64,000 nucleotides of DNA, from the NCBI RefSeq assembly GCF_900168325.1, contig NZ_FVZE01000009.1, positions 32,620 through 96,619 on the forward strand, written 5' to 3'. A model generated the notes under the pieces. The model did no database searches. It saw only the letters and a list, made by a program, of their open reading frames with translations, and was not told where the DNA came from. The translations under genes and the position numbers were made by a program. Positions 1 through 8,416 of this stretch are shown piece by piece. Position 1 is the stretch's first letter; the number at the start of each line of letters is the position of its first letter. The DNA comes from Novosphingobium mathurense (lineage in GTDB: Bacteria; Pseudomonadota; Alphaproteobacteria; Sphingomonadales; Sphingomonadaceae).

Positions 1-535
1 CCTCGACCGTGATCACGCCTTCGTTGCCGACCTTCTCCATGGCTTCGGCGAGGATGCGGCCGACGGTTTCATCGCCATTGGCGGAGATGGTGGCAACCTG
101 CGCAATCTCGCTGTTGGCCGACACCTTCCTGGCATGGCTTTCGAGGTCCTTGACCACGGTGCCGACGGCGAGGTCGATACCGCGCTTCAGGTCCATCGGG
201 TTCATGCCGGCGGCAACTGCCTTGGCACCTTCGCGCACAATGGCCTGGGCCAGAACGGTGGCCGTGGTGGTGCCATCACCCGCCTTGTCGTTCTGCTTGC
301 TGGCGACTTCGCGCAGCATCTGTGCGCCCATATTTTCGAACTTGTCCTTGAGTTCGATTTCCTTGGCGACAGTCACGCCGTCCTTGGTGATGCGCGGCGC
401 GCCGAAGCTCTTCTCGATCACCACGTTGCGGCCCTTGGGGCCCAGAGTAACCTTGACCGCATTCGCAAGCGTATCCACGCCGCGGAGCATGCGATCACGC
501 GCTTCCGACGCAAATTTTACTTCCTTCGCAGCCAT
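1..535 (-). CDS. groEL: GroEL chaperonin, N-terminal part (cut by window edge)
   Basis: This is the first ~178 residues of the 60-kDa chaperonin; the rest lies beyond base 1. The translation from the CAT at 533-535 reads MAAKEVKFASEARDRML and contains the family nucleotide-binding segment VTLGPKGRNV and the DGTTT motif (about residue 87-91). GroEL forms the double-ring folding chamber in the cytoplasm and works with the GroES lid encoded 57 bases upstream on the same strand. The pair forms a normal groESL operon. Start choice follows the universal MAAKxVKF start. Confidence 0.97.
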   Translation of the reverse strand, partial: MAAKEVKFASEARDRMLRGVDTLANAVKVTLGPKGRNVVIEKSFGAPRITKDGVTVAKEIELKDKFENMGAQMLREVASKQNDKAGDGTTTATVLAQAIVREGAKAVAAGMNPMDLKRGIDLAVGTVVKDLESHARKVSANSEIAQVATISANGDETVGRILAEAMEKVGNEGVITVE

Positions 536-592
536 CTGGCCTGCTCCTTTCTATGCTTCTTTCGGTTGAACAGAAGTTTCAACGTATTGTGC

Positions 593-907
593 TTACGCCG
601 CCTTCTTGAGCTCAGCGGTGGTTTCGATGATGCCGAGGATGTCGCTCTCCTTCATGATGAGCAGGTCCTCGCCATCGATCCGCACTTCAGTGCCGGACCA
701 CTTGCCGAACAGGATGCGGTCGCCCGCCCTGACGGCGAGTTCCACCAGCCTCCCGGCATCATCACGCGCACCCGGGCCAACGGCGACGACTTCGCCTTCC
801 ATCGGCTTTTCCTTGGCGGTGTCAGGGATGATAATACCGCCGGCCGTTTTTTCTTCGGCCTCGATACGGCGAACCAGCACGCGATCGTGCAAAGGTCGGA
901 AATGCAT
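593..907 (-). CDS. groES: GroES co-chaperonin
   Basis: A 104-residue protein of normal GroES length. It starts with FRPLHDRVLVRR, has the mobile-loop region TAGGIIIPDTAKEKP around residue 22-36, and the roof segment GDRILFGKWSGTEV, all typical of the heptameric lid of GroEL. The ATG at 905-907 is preceded (on the minus strand) by GGAGG at 914-918, at good spacing. It is the first gene of the groES-groEL operon. A CIRCE (HrcA) repeat was looked for upstream and not seen; a heat-shock sigma promoter is a better candidate. Confidence 0.98.
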   Translation of the reverse strand: MHFRPLHDRVLVRRIEAEEKTAGGIIIPDTAKEKPMEGEVVAVGPGARDDAGRLVELAVRAGDRILFGKWSGTEVRIDGEDLLIMKESDILGIIETTAELKKAA

Positions 908-978
908 GCATAACCTCCATTACAAAGCGAAATGACTTACAGCGCCTCCCCCGGATGATCGGCAGGAGGCATTTGGCG

Positions 979-1006
979 ATCTAGTTTTGCTGGAGACGGC
1001 TTCAAG
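979..1006 (-). promoter_or_regulatory. Candidate heat-shock (sigma-32) promoter of groES-groEL
   Basis: On the minus strand CTTGAA (1006-1001) is followed after 16 bases by CTAGAT (984-979), about 70 bases upstream of the groES start. The first box matches the RpoH -35 consensus exactly; the second matches the alphaproteobacterial -10 only partly. The assignment rests on the box, the position and the known heat-shock control of groESL. Confidence 0.45.
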
Positions 1007-1169
1007 AGGTCCAAGCCAGATTTTTTGGCACTCGCCGATTGCGACTGCCAATGGGTTTTTCCGGACGCGTTATCAGAGTCTTGACGGTCTAAAATCGACT
1101 CACAAAATATGCCGAGCGGAGCAATCTGCAGTGAGTAACCAGCGGCAAGGCAGAAAGGAGGATGTTCCT

Positions 1170-1403
1170 ATGTCGCAACCATTCGCACGCTACCTGCATC
1201 CATTCGATGTAGCGCATCATCCCGCGCTTGAGCCCGAAGTGAAGCGAGCCATCCTGGCGTCCTGGGCATCCGACCGGCATGCTGTCGAAAACCAGCCGGC
1301 GATGCGCCAGCCCCCCGAACTCAAAGGTCCGGTTTCCGTTGACGACGTATTCGCCGCATTGCGCTCGCTCGACGGCCCGGACAGCCAGCCCACGTTGCAA
1401 TGA
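1170..1403 (+). CDS. Small conserved hypothetical protein upstream of usg
   Basis: A 77-residue protein with no signal peptide or membrane segment. The core KRAILASWASDRHAVEN followed by a VSVDDVFAALRSLD helix resembles a short alphaproteobacterial protein of unknown function often seen beside usg. The ATG at 1170 is chosen over upstream in-frame codons because AAAGGAGG sits at 1154-1162. Its TGA overlaps the usg ATG (ATGA), so the two are translationally coupled. Function unknown. Confidence 0.75.
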   Translation: MSQPFARYLHPFDVAHHPALEPEVKRAILASWASDRHAVENQPAMRQPPELKGPVSVDDVFAALRSLDGPDSQPTLQ

Positions 1404-1669
1404 CCGATCGCGCGTTTCTGGTTCAGCTGGACGGATACGGACTGACGACGGCAGAAATCTGCTATTTCATGCCGGATCACCCCTCGCTCCTGCAGATTTA
1501 TGCCTGGCAGGAATACGATGCAGCACCGGATTTTCCGGTGCTGTTCGATTTCCTCGCGCATTGGCGGCGCGAGATCGAGGGGGAGATAAGGTCAGTCCGA
1601 ATCGCCCATGAGAAAGTGATCCGGCCAGCGAGCTGGCGTTCGGCGGACGGCGTGATCTCGTGGGAGTAG
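1400..1669 (+). CDS. usg: Usg family protein
   Basis: An 89-residue protein matching the alphaproteobacterial Usg family: the block LTTAEICYFMPDHPSLLQ, then a tryptophan-containing WQEYD..PDFP segment and FLAHWRREIEG. The family is small, soluble and of unknown biochemical function (named for its place upstream of a trp gene in some species). It is coupled by a 4-base overlap to the preceding 77-residue gene. It marks this edge as conserved chromosomal backbone. Confidence 0.85.
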   Translation: MTDRAFLVQLDGYGLTTAEICYFMPDHPSLLQIYAWQEYDAAPDFPVLFDFLAHWRREIEGEIRSVRIAHEKVIRPASWRSADGVISWE

Positions 1670-2008
1670 CAGAGCCGGGTGATTGAGCTTGCAGGCCCGT
1701 ATTCATGCTAGTTGCAGTCATACCGCCACCCTGCGTGGCCCGAGGTCAAATGTCGGCTTCTGGCAGGAGCTGACCTTCATCCTACGGCATAGGAAAGGCA
1801 GGAAAGTCCCACTGGGCGACATCCCGCGTGCCACGATAGGTCTGCCGGACCTCGCCAAATCGCCGTTAAACCGTAGCTCCGGGGGGACGCATTCTATCCC
1901 CGGTGTTGCGCACGCCTTTCGGCTCGCGACGTAAGAATCCTTGACTTGGCGACCTCCGGCCTTGGATATGCTGTCATCTCGTTAGCGTGTCAGGGGAGGG
2001 CCCCGGCC
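1670..2008. other. Intergenic stretch, no gene recognised
   Basis: Several short open frames cross this stretch but none has a ribosome-binding site or family-like protein. It separates the conserved groESL/usg backbone from the accessory region that begins with a toxin-antitoxin pair. Confidence 0.5.
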
Positions 2009-2446
2009 TCAGGAAGTCCTTTTGACTTGGCTGGCACGGCCTGCGTCATAGGCCGCCAGCCATTTGGTTCGAACAAGATCGTAGAGGCTAGCAGGCAACA
2101 TACCGTAAGCCACGTTGCCATCCTTGTCGCCGGACACAGGTCGTAGATCGGGGCCCGGCCACTGGAATCGGTTGGCTTCGGACAAGACAATCCATGAGCG
2201 TGCGTCATCTAGACCGAGGCGTGCTTTGGTGCGCGCCGGAATCTCGACTGCCATGCGGTTATCCGCTGGTGGCGTATGTGTGATCGGGAGCGCCGTCACT
2301 ATCTGCTGGCCGTCCTTGGTTGAGGTGGTGAGTAGGACAGCGCACGGCCGATCCTTCCTGCCATCTTCGACGCCAGCTTTAGCTTCATGGCTCCAGAGAA
2401 AGGAATAACGAATTACAAGGCCTGGAACAGGGATTGGAAGCGGCAT
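2009..2446 (-). CDS. PemK/MazF-like toxin
   Basis: A 145-residue protein resembling the PemK/MazF-like plasmid-maintenance toxin superfamily: a beta-rich start (VPGLVIRYSFLWSHEA), then DRPCAVLL as the family R-P-x-x-x-L segment, then ALPITHTPP (the T/ITH strand) and a C-terminal helix. Family members are mRNA-cleaving ribonucleases, but this sub-branch is divergent and its activity is not proven. It follows the antitoxin gene directly, stop and start sharing one base (TAATG), as in two-gene addiction modules. Confidence 0.7.
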   Translation of the reverse strand: MPLPIPVPGLVIRYSFLWSHEAKAGVEDGRKDRPCAVLLTTSTKDGQQIVTALPITHTPPADNRMAVEIPARTKARLGLDDARSWIVLSEANRFQWPGPDLRPVSGDKDGNVAYGMLPASLYDLVRTKWLAAYDAGRASQVKRTS

Positions 2447-2709
2447 TAATGATCCCGGGTCTCGTCATCAAACTGCGCGGCCTCGGAAGGTATACGTGCT
2501 GCGGCAACGGCGGCGCGGTCTTCTTCGGTGAAATCGCTGAGAGTCATGACCTCGCGATCGCGGCTCTTGAGCCGCAGATACTCGGCATGCGACATAAGGA
2601 CCAGACTGTCATGGCCGTGATGGGTGATGGTGAGCGGGGATTCGAGTGCTTGGCGGCTGATGCGGCCGAACGACTTCGAGGCTTCGACGGAACTGACAGA
2701 ATGGTTCAT
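2446..2709 (-). CDS. Phd/YefM-type antitoxin
   Basis: An 87-residue protein with the Phd/YefM layout: residues 8-60 carry the DNA-binding fold (SVEASKSFGRISRQALESP, ITHHGHDSLVLMSHAEYLRLK) and the acidic C-terminal tail is the likely toxin-binding part. Such antitoxins neutralise the partner protein and repress their own promoter. It is the upstream gene of the pair, the usual order. The short region upstream (2710-2760) would hold the autoregulated promoter. Confidence 0.78.
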   Translation of the reverse strand: MNHSVSSVEASKSFGRISRQALESPLTITHHGHDSLVLMSHAEYLRLKSRDREVMTLSDFTEEDRAAVAAARIPSEAAQFDDETRDH

Positions 2710-3060
2710 AACGATTCTCCTGCACGGAAAATACGGATTTTACGGAGAAAAAGCAAGGACTGGCTCCGAGGGAGATCGATCACATGCAGAGACAGGCCGG
2801 CCTTTGGATCCGTGAGCCTTTCCTTATCATACTGGGCACCGGGTAAATTCCTGAAGCTCAGGGAACCAGAGGACACGGATTTCAGCGGGATTTTGGGTGT
2901 GATATTGCTTGGAGCGCGAACCTGTCATCGGGAAGCTGGGGTTTGAAGAATTCCCCGAAGGCCGGCATCTGCGATGCTGACCTGAGCCCGGCAAACTGGT
3001 CCGATTTATGTGAGAATTTCCCGGTTAGGTTTGGCCAGTGCCAGCCAGGAGATTCGTGGC

Positions 3061-3327
3061 ATGAAGAAGTCCAGGTTCAGTGAGCAGCAGATCGCCTTCA
3101 TACTGAAGCAGGCGGAGGACGGGACAACGGTCGAGGAGGTCTGCCGGAAGGCGGGGATCTCGATCCAGACGTATTACCGATGGCGCAGCAAATACGGCGG
3201 ACTGATGCCGTCGGAGATGAAGCGCCTGAAGCAGCTCGAGGAAGAGAACAGCCGGCTCAAACGCCTGGTGGCGAACCTCAGGCTCGACAAGGAAATGCTG
3301 CAGGACGTCATCAAGCGAAAAATGTAA
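3061..3327 (+). CDS. IS3-family transposase OrfA
   Basis: An 88-residue helix-turn-helix protein starting MKKSRFSEQQIAFILKQAE, with the HTH around TVEEVCRKAGISIQTYYRWR and a leucine-zipper-like C-terminal coil (LKQLEEENSRLKRLVANL). OrfA binds the element ends and regulates or joins OrfB. It ends at IKRKM next to an A5 run at 3318-3322 that could be the -1 slippage site producing the full OrfAB transposase. Confidence 0.88.
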   Translation: MKKSRFSEQQIAFILKQAEDGTTVEEVCRKAGISIQTYYRWRSKYGGLMPSEMKRLKQLEEENSRLKRLVANLRLDKEMLQDVIKRKM

Positions 3328-4160
3328 GGCCTGATCGGGCCCGTGAGTTGGTCGGCTACATGCAGGCCAGCTACGGTGTCTCCGAACGGCGGGCGTGCGA
3401 TGTGTTCCCGACCAACAGGGCAACCGTTCGCTACAAGTCCCGCCGTCCCGATCAGGCCAGTCTCGAAATGCGGATCAAGGACCTTGCCGCGACGCGGGTG
3501 CGCTATGGTTATCGGCGCATCCATGTCCTGCTGCGGAGGGAAGGATGGCGGGTCAACCACAAGAAGACCCGGCGGATTTACCGGGAGCTGGGCCTGCAAC
3601 TGCGCAACAAGACACCCAAGCGCAAGGTGAAGGCCAAGCTGCGCGAGGACAGGGTTCCGGCAACTGCGCCCAATGAATGCTGGTCGATGGACTTCCTGTC
3701 CGACCAGTTGTTCGATGGGCGCAAGATCCGGGTGTTGTCGATCGTCGATAACTACACCCGACTGTCACCGGCACTCGATGTCCGCTTCAGTTACCGGGGG
3801 AGCGACGTCGTCGAAACCCTCGAGCGGATCGCGATCCAGTATGGTCGGCCGCAGCGCATCAGGGTCGATCAGGGACCCGAGTTCATCTCGAAGGATCTCG
3901 ACCTGTGGGCTTACCAGCACGATGTCGTGCTCGACTTCAGCAGGCCTGGCAAACCTACCGACAACGCGTTCGCTGAATCATTCAACGGCCGGATCAGGGC
4001 GGAGTGTCTCAATGCCAACTGGTTCTTGAGCTTGGCGGATGCCCGGCATAAATGTGAAGCTTGGCGGCACGATTACAACAATGTCCGCCCTCATAGCTCC
4101 CTTGGCAACCAAACCCCAGTGGAGCGTGCTTTTGCATCAGGGCAGGCTAGCCTGCCCTGA
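3318..4160 (+). CDS. IS3-family transposase OrfB (DDE integrase core)
   Basis: The -1 frame relative to orfA, open to 4160. It carries the HTH_21-like segment YGYRRIHVLLRREGW and the rve integrase core with the DDE acids in SMDFLSDQLF, RVDQGPEFIS and NAFAESFNGRIRAEC; the ending NNVRPHSSLGNQTP is typical of the family. It looks intact. Start is set at the proposed frameshift site; an independent ATG exists at 3360. Product: cut-and-copy transposition of the element as an OrfAB fusion. Confidence 0.9.
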   Translation, partial: KNVRPDRARELVGYMQASYGVSERRACDVFPTNRATVRYKSRRPDQASLEMRIKDLAATRVRYGYRRIHVLLRREGWRVNHKKTRRIYRELGLQLRNKTPKRKVKAKLREDRVPATAPNECWSMDFLSDQLFDGRKIRVLSIVDNYTRLSPALDVRFSYRGSDVVETLERIAIQYGRPQRIRVDQGPEFISKDLDLWAYQHDVVLDFSRPGKPTDNAFAESFNGRIRAECLNANWFLSLADARHKCEAWRHDYNNVRPHSSLGNQTPVERAFASGQASLP

Positions 4161-4418
4161 TGCAAAAAGAGCCGGTCTTTCTCGCAATGGCCGGACCAGA
4201 AAAGGGGCCAGGCTCAGTGATTACATTCCAACTCACCGAAAGCGGACTTATTTTGGGGTTGCATTTCCATCGCCCAATTCGAGGCAGTTTGGACTGAACG
4301 GTATGTCCGGCTTCATCCGGATCTTGGATAATTGGATCATACCGGGATGCAGCAACCTCCCGATCAGGCGAACCGTCCAAGCGTTGCCTTTGAGACCGGT
4401 TTTACCGGGTAAAGGCAT

Positions 4419-4535
4419 TTGGACGACGCTGTGGATAATCAGACCAATATTTCTCCCTCGTTTGCAGAGTTGCTGCGCGTATTTGCGCGCATCGGCTGTC
4501 TGAGTTTCGGCGGTCCGGCAGGGCAGATCGCCTTG
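4419..4535 (+). pseudogene. chrA: ChrA chromate transporter, N-terminal remnant
   Basis: About 39 residues in frame match the start of a chromate-efflux protein: PSFAELLRVFARIGCLSFGG then PAGQIAL, the first helix and GGP motif of the CHR domain. The similarity stops abruptly at 4535 and the rest (normally ~400 residues) is absent. The sequence that follows looks like an insertion-sequence end, so the gene was probably truncated by transposition or deletion. No function is expected. Confidence 0.6.
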
Positions 4536-4866
4536 AGGTCGCGTCCGTCAATGTGGTGTAAAAATGGGTGTGGCCAGCGGGCTGCATTTTCAGGCGGCCT
4601 TGGGTGTAATCTGTAGCGGTTGCATCTCCTCGTTCATTGTAACCGCTGATCCTACCCCACGTATCCGTGTACTGCACTGAGGACTAAATCCGCACGAGAC
4701 GATGAGGAAATCGGCAGCCCTTCCGGCGTAACCCCCGTTTCCTGCTTACTCCGAGGGCGGGCCATCTTCACCGCACGAACATACGGTCTAGTGGCTATTC
4801 ACTGATCGGGTGGGCAAGCCTAAAGTAATAGCCTCGGTAAATCGCCTCATCATACTTCCTATTCCG
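4536..4866. other. Non-coding stretch with a probable insertion-sequence end
   Basis: Right after the chrA break the sequence contains TGGTGTAAAAATGGGTG (about 4553-4569), which resembles a terminal repeat of the IS256 type, and on the minus strand a tiny open frame that could be the 5' leader of such an element (through ~4640). No transposase body follows. The remainder up to the LysR stop codon holds nothing recognisable. Confidence 0.35.
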
Positions 4867-5769
4867 TCATAGCGCTTCGGCTTCGGCTTCGAAAAGTCCA
4901 ATTAGCCAACGAAGCCCTGTGTCACTTTGTCGCAGCTTGTGCCACTGCATCACCTCCCGAACGACCGGTCCCTCAATTGGCAGAGGGTGCGTCTTGATCG
5001 GGTAGGTTGCCGAGAACAACTGGGCGTGCCGACGGTGCATGGTGGCCACGCGGTTCGTGCCGACGACCGCCGCAGGCAACGCAGAAAAGCTCGGGACCCT
5101 CAGGGCTATGTCTCGTTCTACACCGCGTGTATCGAAGTGCATCTCGGTTATCGTCGGCATTTGCTCCTGTCCGAATACGGCGACGGCGTGACGTGCCGAC
5201 AAGAATTCCTCGCGCGATATCCCCTCCGCGAATTCTCCCTTGTTCCAGCAGATAACCGAATCCTCATCGGAAAAAAGCACCTGGCTCGGGTGATCATCGA
5301 TCATGTAATTGGAGACGGTCACCATCACGTCGACATCCCCTTCCAGGAATTGGCGGATGCGTTGCGGTCCGGGCGGACTCACATCAAATGCGGCGTGGGG
5401 TGAAAGAACTTCTGCCTTTGCCAGGACCTTGGAAACGAGGACATCATAGGCATAGTCTGATGCCACAATCCTGAACCGGCGTTGCGATGAGGACGGATCG
5501 TAATCATCTGTGTGCGTGATGCGGAACCGGACCAGGTTGAGCATTTCCTTGATTGCGGGGGCCAGTTCCTGCCCCTTGGCGGTCGGCATCATCTTGCGGC
5601 CGATCTGGACCAGCAGCTCGTCCCCGAAATAGTCCCGCAGCCGTGAAAGTGCGGCGCTGACCGAAGGCTGGCTGAGATTCAGCCGCCGCGCGGCCTCGGT
5701 CACGCTCAATGTATCGAGCAGGACATCGAGCGCGACGAGCAGATTCAGATCAAGTCTCTCGAAACGCAC
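4867..5769 (-). CDS. LysR-family transcriptional regulator
   Basis: A 300-residue LTTR of standard length. Residues 6-64 form the winged helix-turn-helix (LDLNLLVALDVLL, VTEAARRLNLSQPSVSAALS, DELLVQIGRKMMPTAKG); the rest is the two-lobed inducer-binding domain. The N-terminal pattern is of the NodD/NahR/LinR branch that responds to aromatic compounds. It is divergent from the TonB-receptor operon at 5886 and a dyad resembling an LTTR box lies just upstream of it, so it probably controls that operon in response to the substrate or an intermediate, and itself. Confidence 0.92.
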   Translation of the reverse strand: MRFERLDLNLLVALDVLLDTLSVTEAARRLNLSQPSVSAALSRLRDYFGDELLVQIGRKMMPTAKGQELAPAIKEMLNLVRFRITHTDDYDPSSSQRRFRIVASDYAYDVLVSKVLAKAEVLSPHAAFDVSPPGPQRIRQFLEGDVDVMVTVSNYMIDDHPSQVLFSDEDSVICWNKGEFAEGISREEFLSARHAVAVFGQEQMPTITEMHFDTRGVERDIALRVPSFSALPAAVVGTNRVATMHRRHAQLFSATYPIKTHPLPIEGPVVREVMQWHKLRQSDTGLRWLIGLFEAEAEAL

Positions 5770-5782
5770 TGCAGTACCAATC

Positions 5783-5799
5783 CATAGGCTTTGTCTATG
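5783..5799. promoter_or_regulatory. LTTR-box dyad between lysR and the aromatic operon
   Basis: CATAG (5783-5787), 7 bases, CTATG (5795-5799) form a perfect dyad fitting the T-N11-A pattern of LysR operators. It lies 14 bases upstream of the lysR start and about 87 bases before the receptor start, as expected for a site serving both autoregulation and activation. Confidence 0.55.
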
Positions 5800-5885
5800 C
5801 CATCTATTTTATCAATTCATTTTCCTGAATCAACTGGGTCTGCGAAAGAAAGCGCAGAAGCCAAGGCTCTCGCAAAGGCGGAGCC

Positions 5886-8393
5886 ATGCGTAAGGGGAGA
5901 GGAATCTTGAAGCGAGCGTTGTTCATCGCCACCGTTGCCTACGCGGCGCTGGCCGCAAGCAAAGTCCAGGCTCAAGATGCGGGCCAGACTGCCCAGGCCG
6001 CAGAGGAGCACCCGGAAGGGATCGGTGAAATCATCGTCACCGCGCAGCGCAAGGAACAGAGCCTGCAGAAGACCGGCGTCGCGATCGACGCGGTCAGCGC
6101 CAATGCCCTTGTTTCACAGGGTGTTACCAACGCTGCTGACCTGACTCGCGCAGTGCCTGCCATTTCGATCACCAACGGCGGTGGACAGGTCACGTCAATT
6201 TTCCTGCGCGGGGTCGGCAACATTACCAACAACGCCTATTTCGACGCGGCAATTTCGCCGAACTATGACGGGGTCGTACTCGGCCGCCCGACTGGCGCAT
6301 TCTCGTCAGCATTCTATGATATTGCACGAGTTGAAGTGCTCAAGGGTCCGCAAGGAATTCTCTACGGTCGAAACGCCACCGGCGGCGCGATCAACATCAT
6401 TCCGAACCGCCCCAAGCTCGCCGACCGCGCGATGGGCTTCTCGCTTGCCTATGGCAACTATGACGCGATCGACGTGCAGGGTTATCTCAACCTTCCGGTC
6501 ACCGAAAACAGCGCACTGCGCCTTGCGGCTGTGCGGCAGAAGCACGACGGCTACAATCGCGACGGATCCGACGATCAGGACCGCTGGGGTGTCCGCGGGC
6601 AGTTCCTGATCGAGCCGACCGACAATCTCAGCCTGCGGGTGGCGGGTGACTACACCAAGGTCGAGGGAGTCGGGGCCGGCGGCAGCTATACAGGCAAGCT
6701 CAGCGGGATCGTGCTCACGCCCGCGACGTTCGACGAATACGAAGGCCTCAACACGGCTGCGGCCAACACCTATCGCCAGACACAGCTGGCCGCGCCCGGG
6801 TTTGGCTTTCTGCAGCCGATGAAGCAGCAGCAGTCGATCGACTATACCTATTGGGGTGTCCACGCCGAAGCGAAACTGACGACCGGGATCGGCGAGTTCA
6901 CCCTCATCCCGGCATATCGCAACACCAAGGGCGGTTCGGTTTTCTATGGCCCAGCATTTGCCGGGGCACTGAACAACGAGGAATACGGCCAATTCAGCAC
7001 GGAACTGCGGCTGGCTGGCAAGACCGGTATGCTCGATTACGTGCTCGGCGGCTTCTATTTCGACGAAAAAATCCAAGGTAACAACAGCTTCAACCAGGAA
7101 TTCGTTCTGCCATTGCAGGACTACAAGGCGAACACGACCAGCTGGGCCGCCTTTGGTCAGCTGACCGCCAATCTGACCGATCGCTTCCGCCTGATTGGAG
7201 GGTTGCGCTATACCGACGACAAGAAGACGATGGATGGCAACCAGGCGGCTTTCGTCGTGCTGTGCGGTGCCGCCGATGGGATCCCGAACACGCCGGGCAC
7301 CACACCATCTTCATTCGCGGTTGGCTGTGCTGGCGCGCCAGGGGGCAGGACCAACCTACCGCACTTCCCGAGCCTTTTGCAGCCGCAGGACGCTTACAAC
7401 TTCCTGGTCAGCAACGGTTACATCTCGGGCACCACGCCCTATGCGGCCGGAACCCAGGTTTACCCCGTGATCGGCTACACTGCGCCTCCGGGTCAGGGCT
7501 CGGTCGTGCGCAAGACCGAGCTGGCCGTCAATGACAGCCGGAGCTTCAACCGCGTCACCTGGCGCGCGGCAGCAGAATTCGACGTGACGCCGCAGAACCT
7601 GCTCTATGCCTCGGTCGAAACCGGTTATCGAGCAGGTGGCCTGCAGATCGGCGGCAGCCGCCCGGACTACAACCCAGAATACATCACCGCCTATACCGTC
7701 GGATCGAAGAATCGCTTCTTCGACAACCGTCTGCAGGTCAACCTCGAAGCATTCTACTGGAAATACCGTGACCAGCAGATAACTTACTTCAGCTTCAGCC
7801 CGAATTCCGGGACGGTTTCGAACACGAACGAGAACGTGGGGCGCTCAACGATCAAGGGCTTCGACATCGACGTGGTGGCCAAGCCGACCCGGACCACGAC
7901 CGTGTCGGCCAAGGTCCAGTATCTCGACACCCGTTACCAGGGACTGATCCTGCAGACTCTTGCCCCGCGCGACAATTTCAACTGCCCGCGCACGGTGACG
8001 AGCAACAACACGCCCACCGGACCGGTCATTCAGTTCGACTGCTCGGGTAGGCCGCTGCTCCAGTCGCCGAAGTGGACGCTCAACCTGGGTGCAGAACAGA
8101 TCGTGCATCTGGGCGGCAATCTCGAACTGGTGGGAACCGTCAACACCGCGTGGCGCGACAATGCCTGGACCAACTTCAACTATCTCGATTTCATGCAGGT
8201 GCCGGCCTACTGGTCGACCAGCGCGACCGTGGCCCTGCGCGACAACGACGGTAGCTGGTCTTTGAGCGCATACGTCACCAACATCGAGAACAACCGGCAC
8301 CTGTTCCAGGGACAGGCTTCTCCGTTGGGTTTCGCCATCAACAACTACACTGCACCGCGGACCTACGGCCTGCGTCTCTCCGCTGACTTCTAA
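5886..8393 (+). CDS. TonB-dependent outer-membrane receptor
   Basis: An 835-residue receptor with a hydrophobic signal peptide ending around VQAQDA, a TonB-box-like EIIVTAQRKEQ, the plug domain (VAIDAVSANAL, VEVLKGPQGILYGRNATGGA) and a 22-strand barrel ending in LRLSADF with the terminal aromatic. It imports a substrate across the outer membrane using TonB energy. Two starts are possible: ATG 5886 (used here) or TTG 5907, the latter with GGGGAGAGG just before it and a signal peptide beginning MKRALF. It is the first gene of the operon and names the likely entry step. Confidence 0.93.
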   Translation: MRKGRGILKRALFIATVAYAALAASKVQAQDAGQTAQAAEEHPEGIGEIIVTAQRKEQSLQKTGVAIDAVSANALVSQGVTNAADLTRAVPAISITNGGGQVTSIFLRGVGNITNNAYFDAAISPNYDGVVLGRPTGAFSSAFYDIARVEVLKGPQGILYGRNATGGAINIIPNRPKLADRAMGFSLAYGNYDAIDVQGYLNLPVTENSALRLAAVRQKHDGYNRDGSDDQDRWGVRGQFLIEPTDNLSLRVAGDYTKVEGVGAGGSYTGKLSGIVLTPATFDEYEGLNTAAANTYRQTQLAAPGFGFLQPMKQQQSIDYTYWGVHAEAKLTTGIGEFTLIPAYRNTKGGSVFYGPAFAGALNNEEYGQFSTELRLAGKTGMLDYVLGGFYFDEKIQGNNSFNQEFVLPLQDYKANTTSWAAFGQLTANLTDRFRLIGGLRYTDDKKTMDGNQAAFVVLCGAADGIPNTPGTTPSSFAVGCAGAPGGRTNLPHFPSLLQPQDAYNFLVSNGYISGTTPYAAGTQVYPVIGYTAPPGQGSVVRKTELAVNDSRSFNRVTWRAAAEFDVTPQNLLYASVETGYRAGGLQIGGSRPDYNPEYITAYTVGSKNRFFDNRLQVNLEAFYWKYRDQQITYFSFSPNSGTVSNTNENVGRSTIKGFDIDVVAKPTRTTTVSAKVQYLDTRYQGLILQTLAPRDNFNCPRTVTSNNTPTGPVIQFDCSGRPLLQSPKWTLNLGAEQIVHLGGNLELVGTVNTAWRDNAWTNFNYLDFMQVPAYWSTSATVALRDNDGSWSLSAYVTNIENNRHLFQGQASPLGFAINNYTAPRTYGLRLSADF

Positions 8394-8416
8394 GCTGCGC
8401 CAGAAAGGCTCAAAAC

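Larger units (their letters stand above)
2978..4220 (+). mobile_element. IS3-family element (IS407-like group), ends approximate
   Basis: About 1.24 kb with orfA and orfB in -1 relation. The left end begins TGACCTGAGCC and contains CTGGTCCG at 2996-3003; the right end read inward carries CTGAGCC and CTGGTCCG too, but the spacing between them differs by about four bases, so the inverted repeats are imperfect and the ends uncertain by a few bases. No clear target duplication was found. It lies between the toxin-antitoxin module and a chrA remnant. Confidence 0.75.

Noticed and set aside
134..913. Long plus-strand frame across groEL/groES
   Set aside because: It is the antisense of two clear chaperonin genes.
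908..1000. CIRCE/HrcA operator upstream of groES
   Set aside because: The TTAGCACTC-N9-GAGTGCTAA repeat was searched for by eye and not found.
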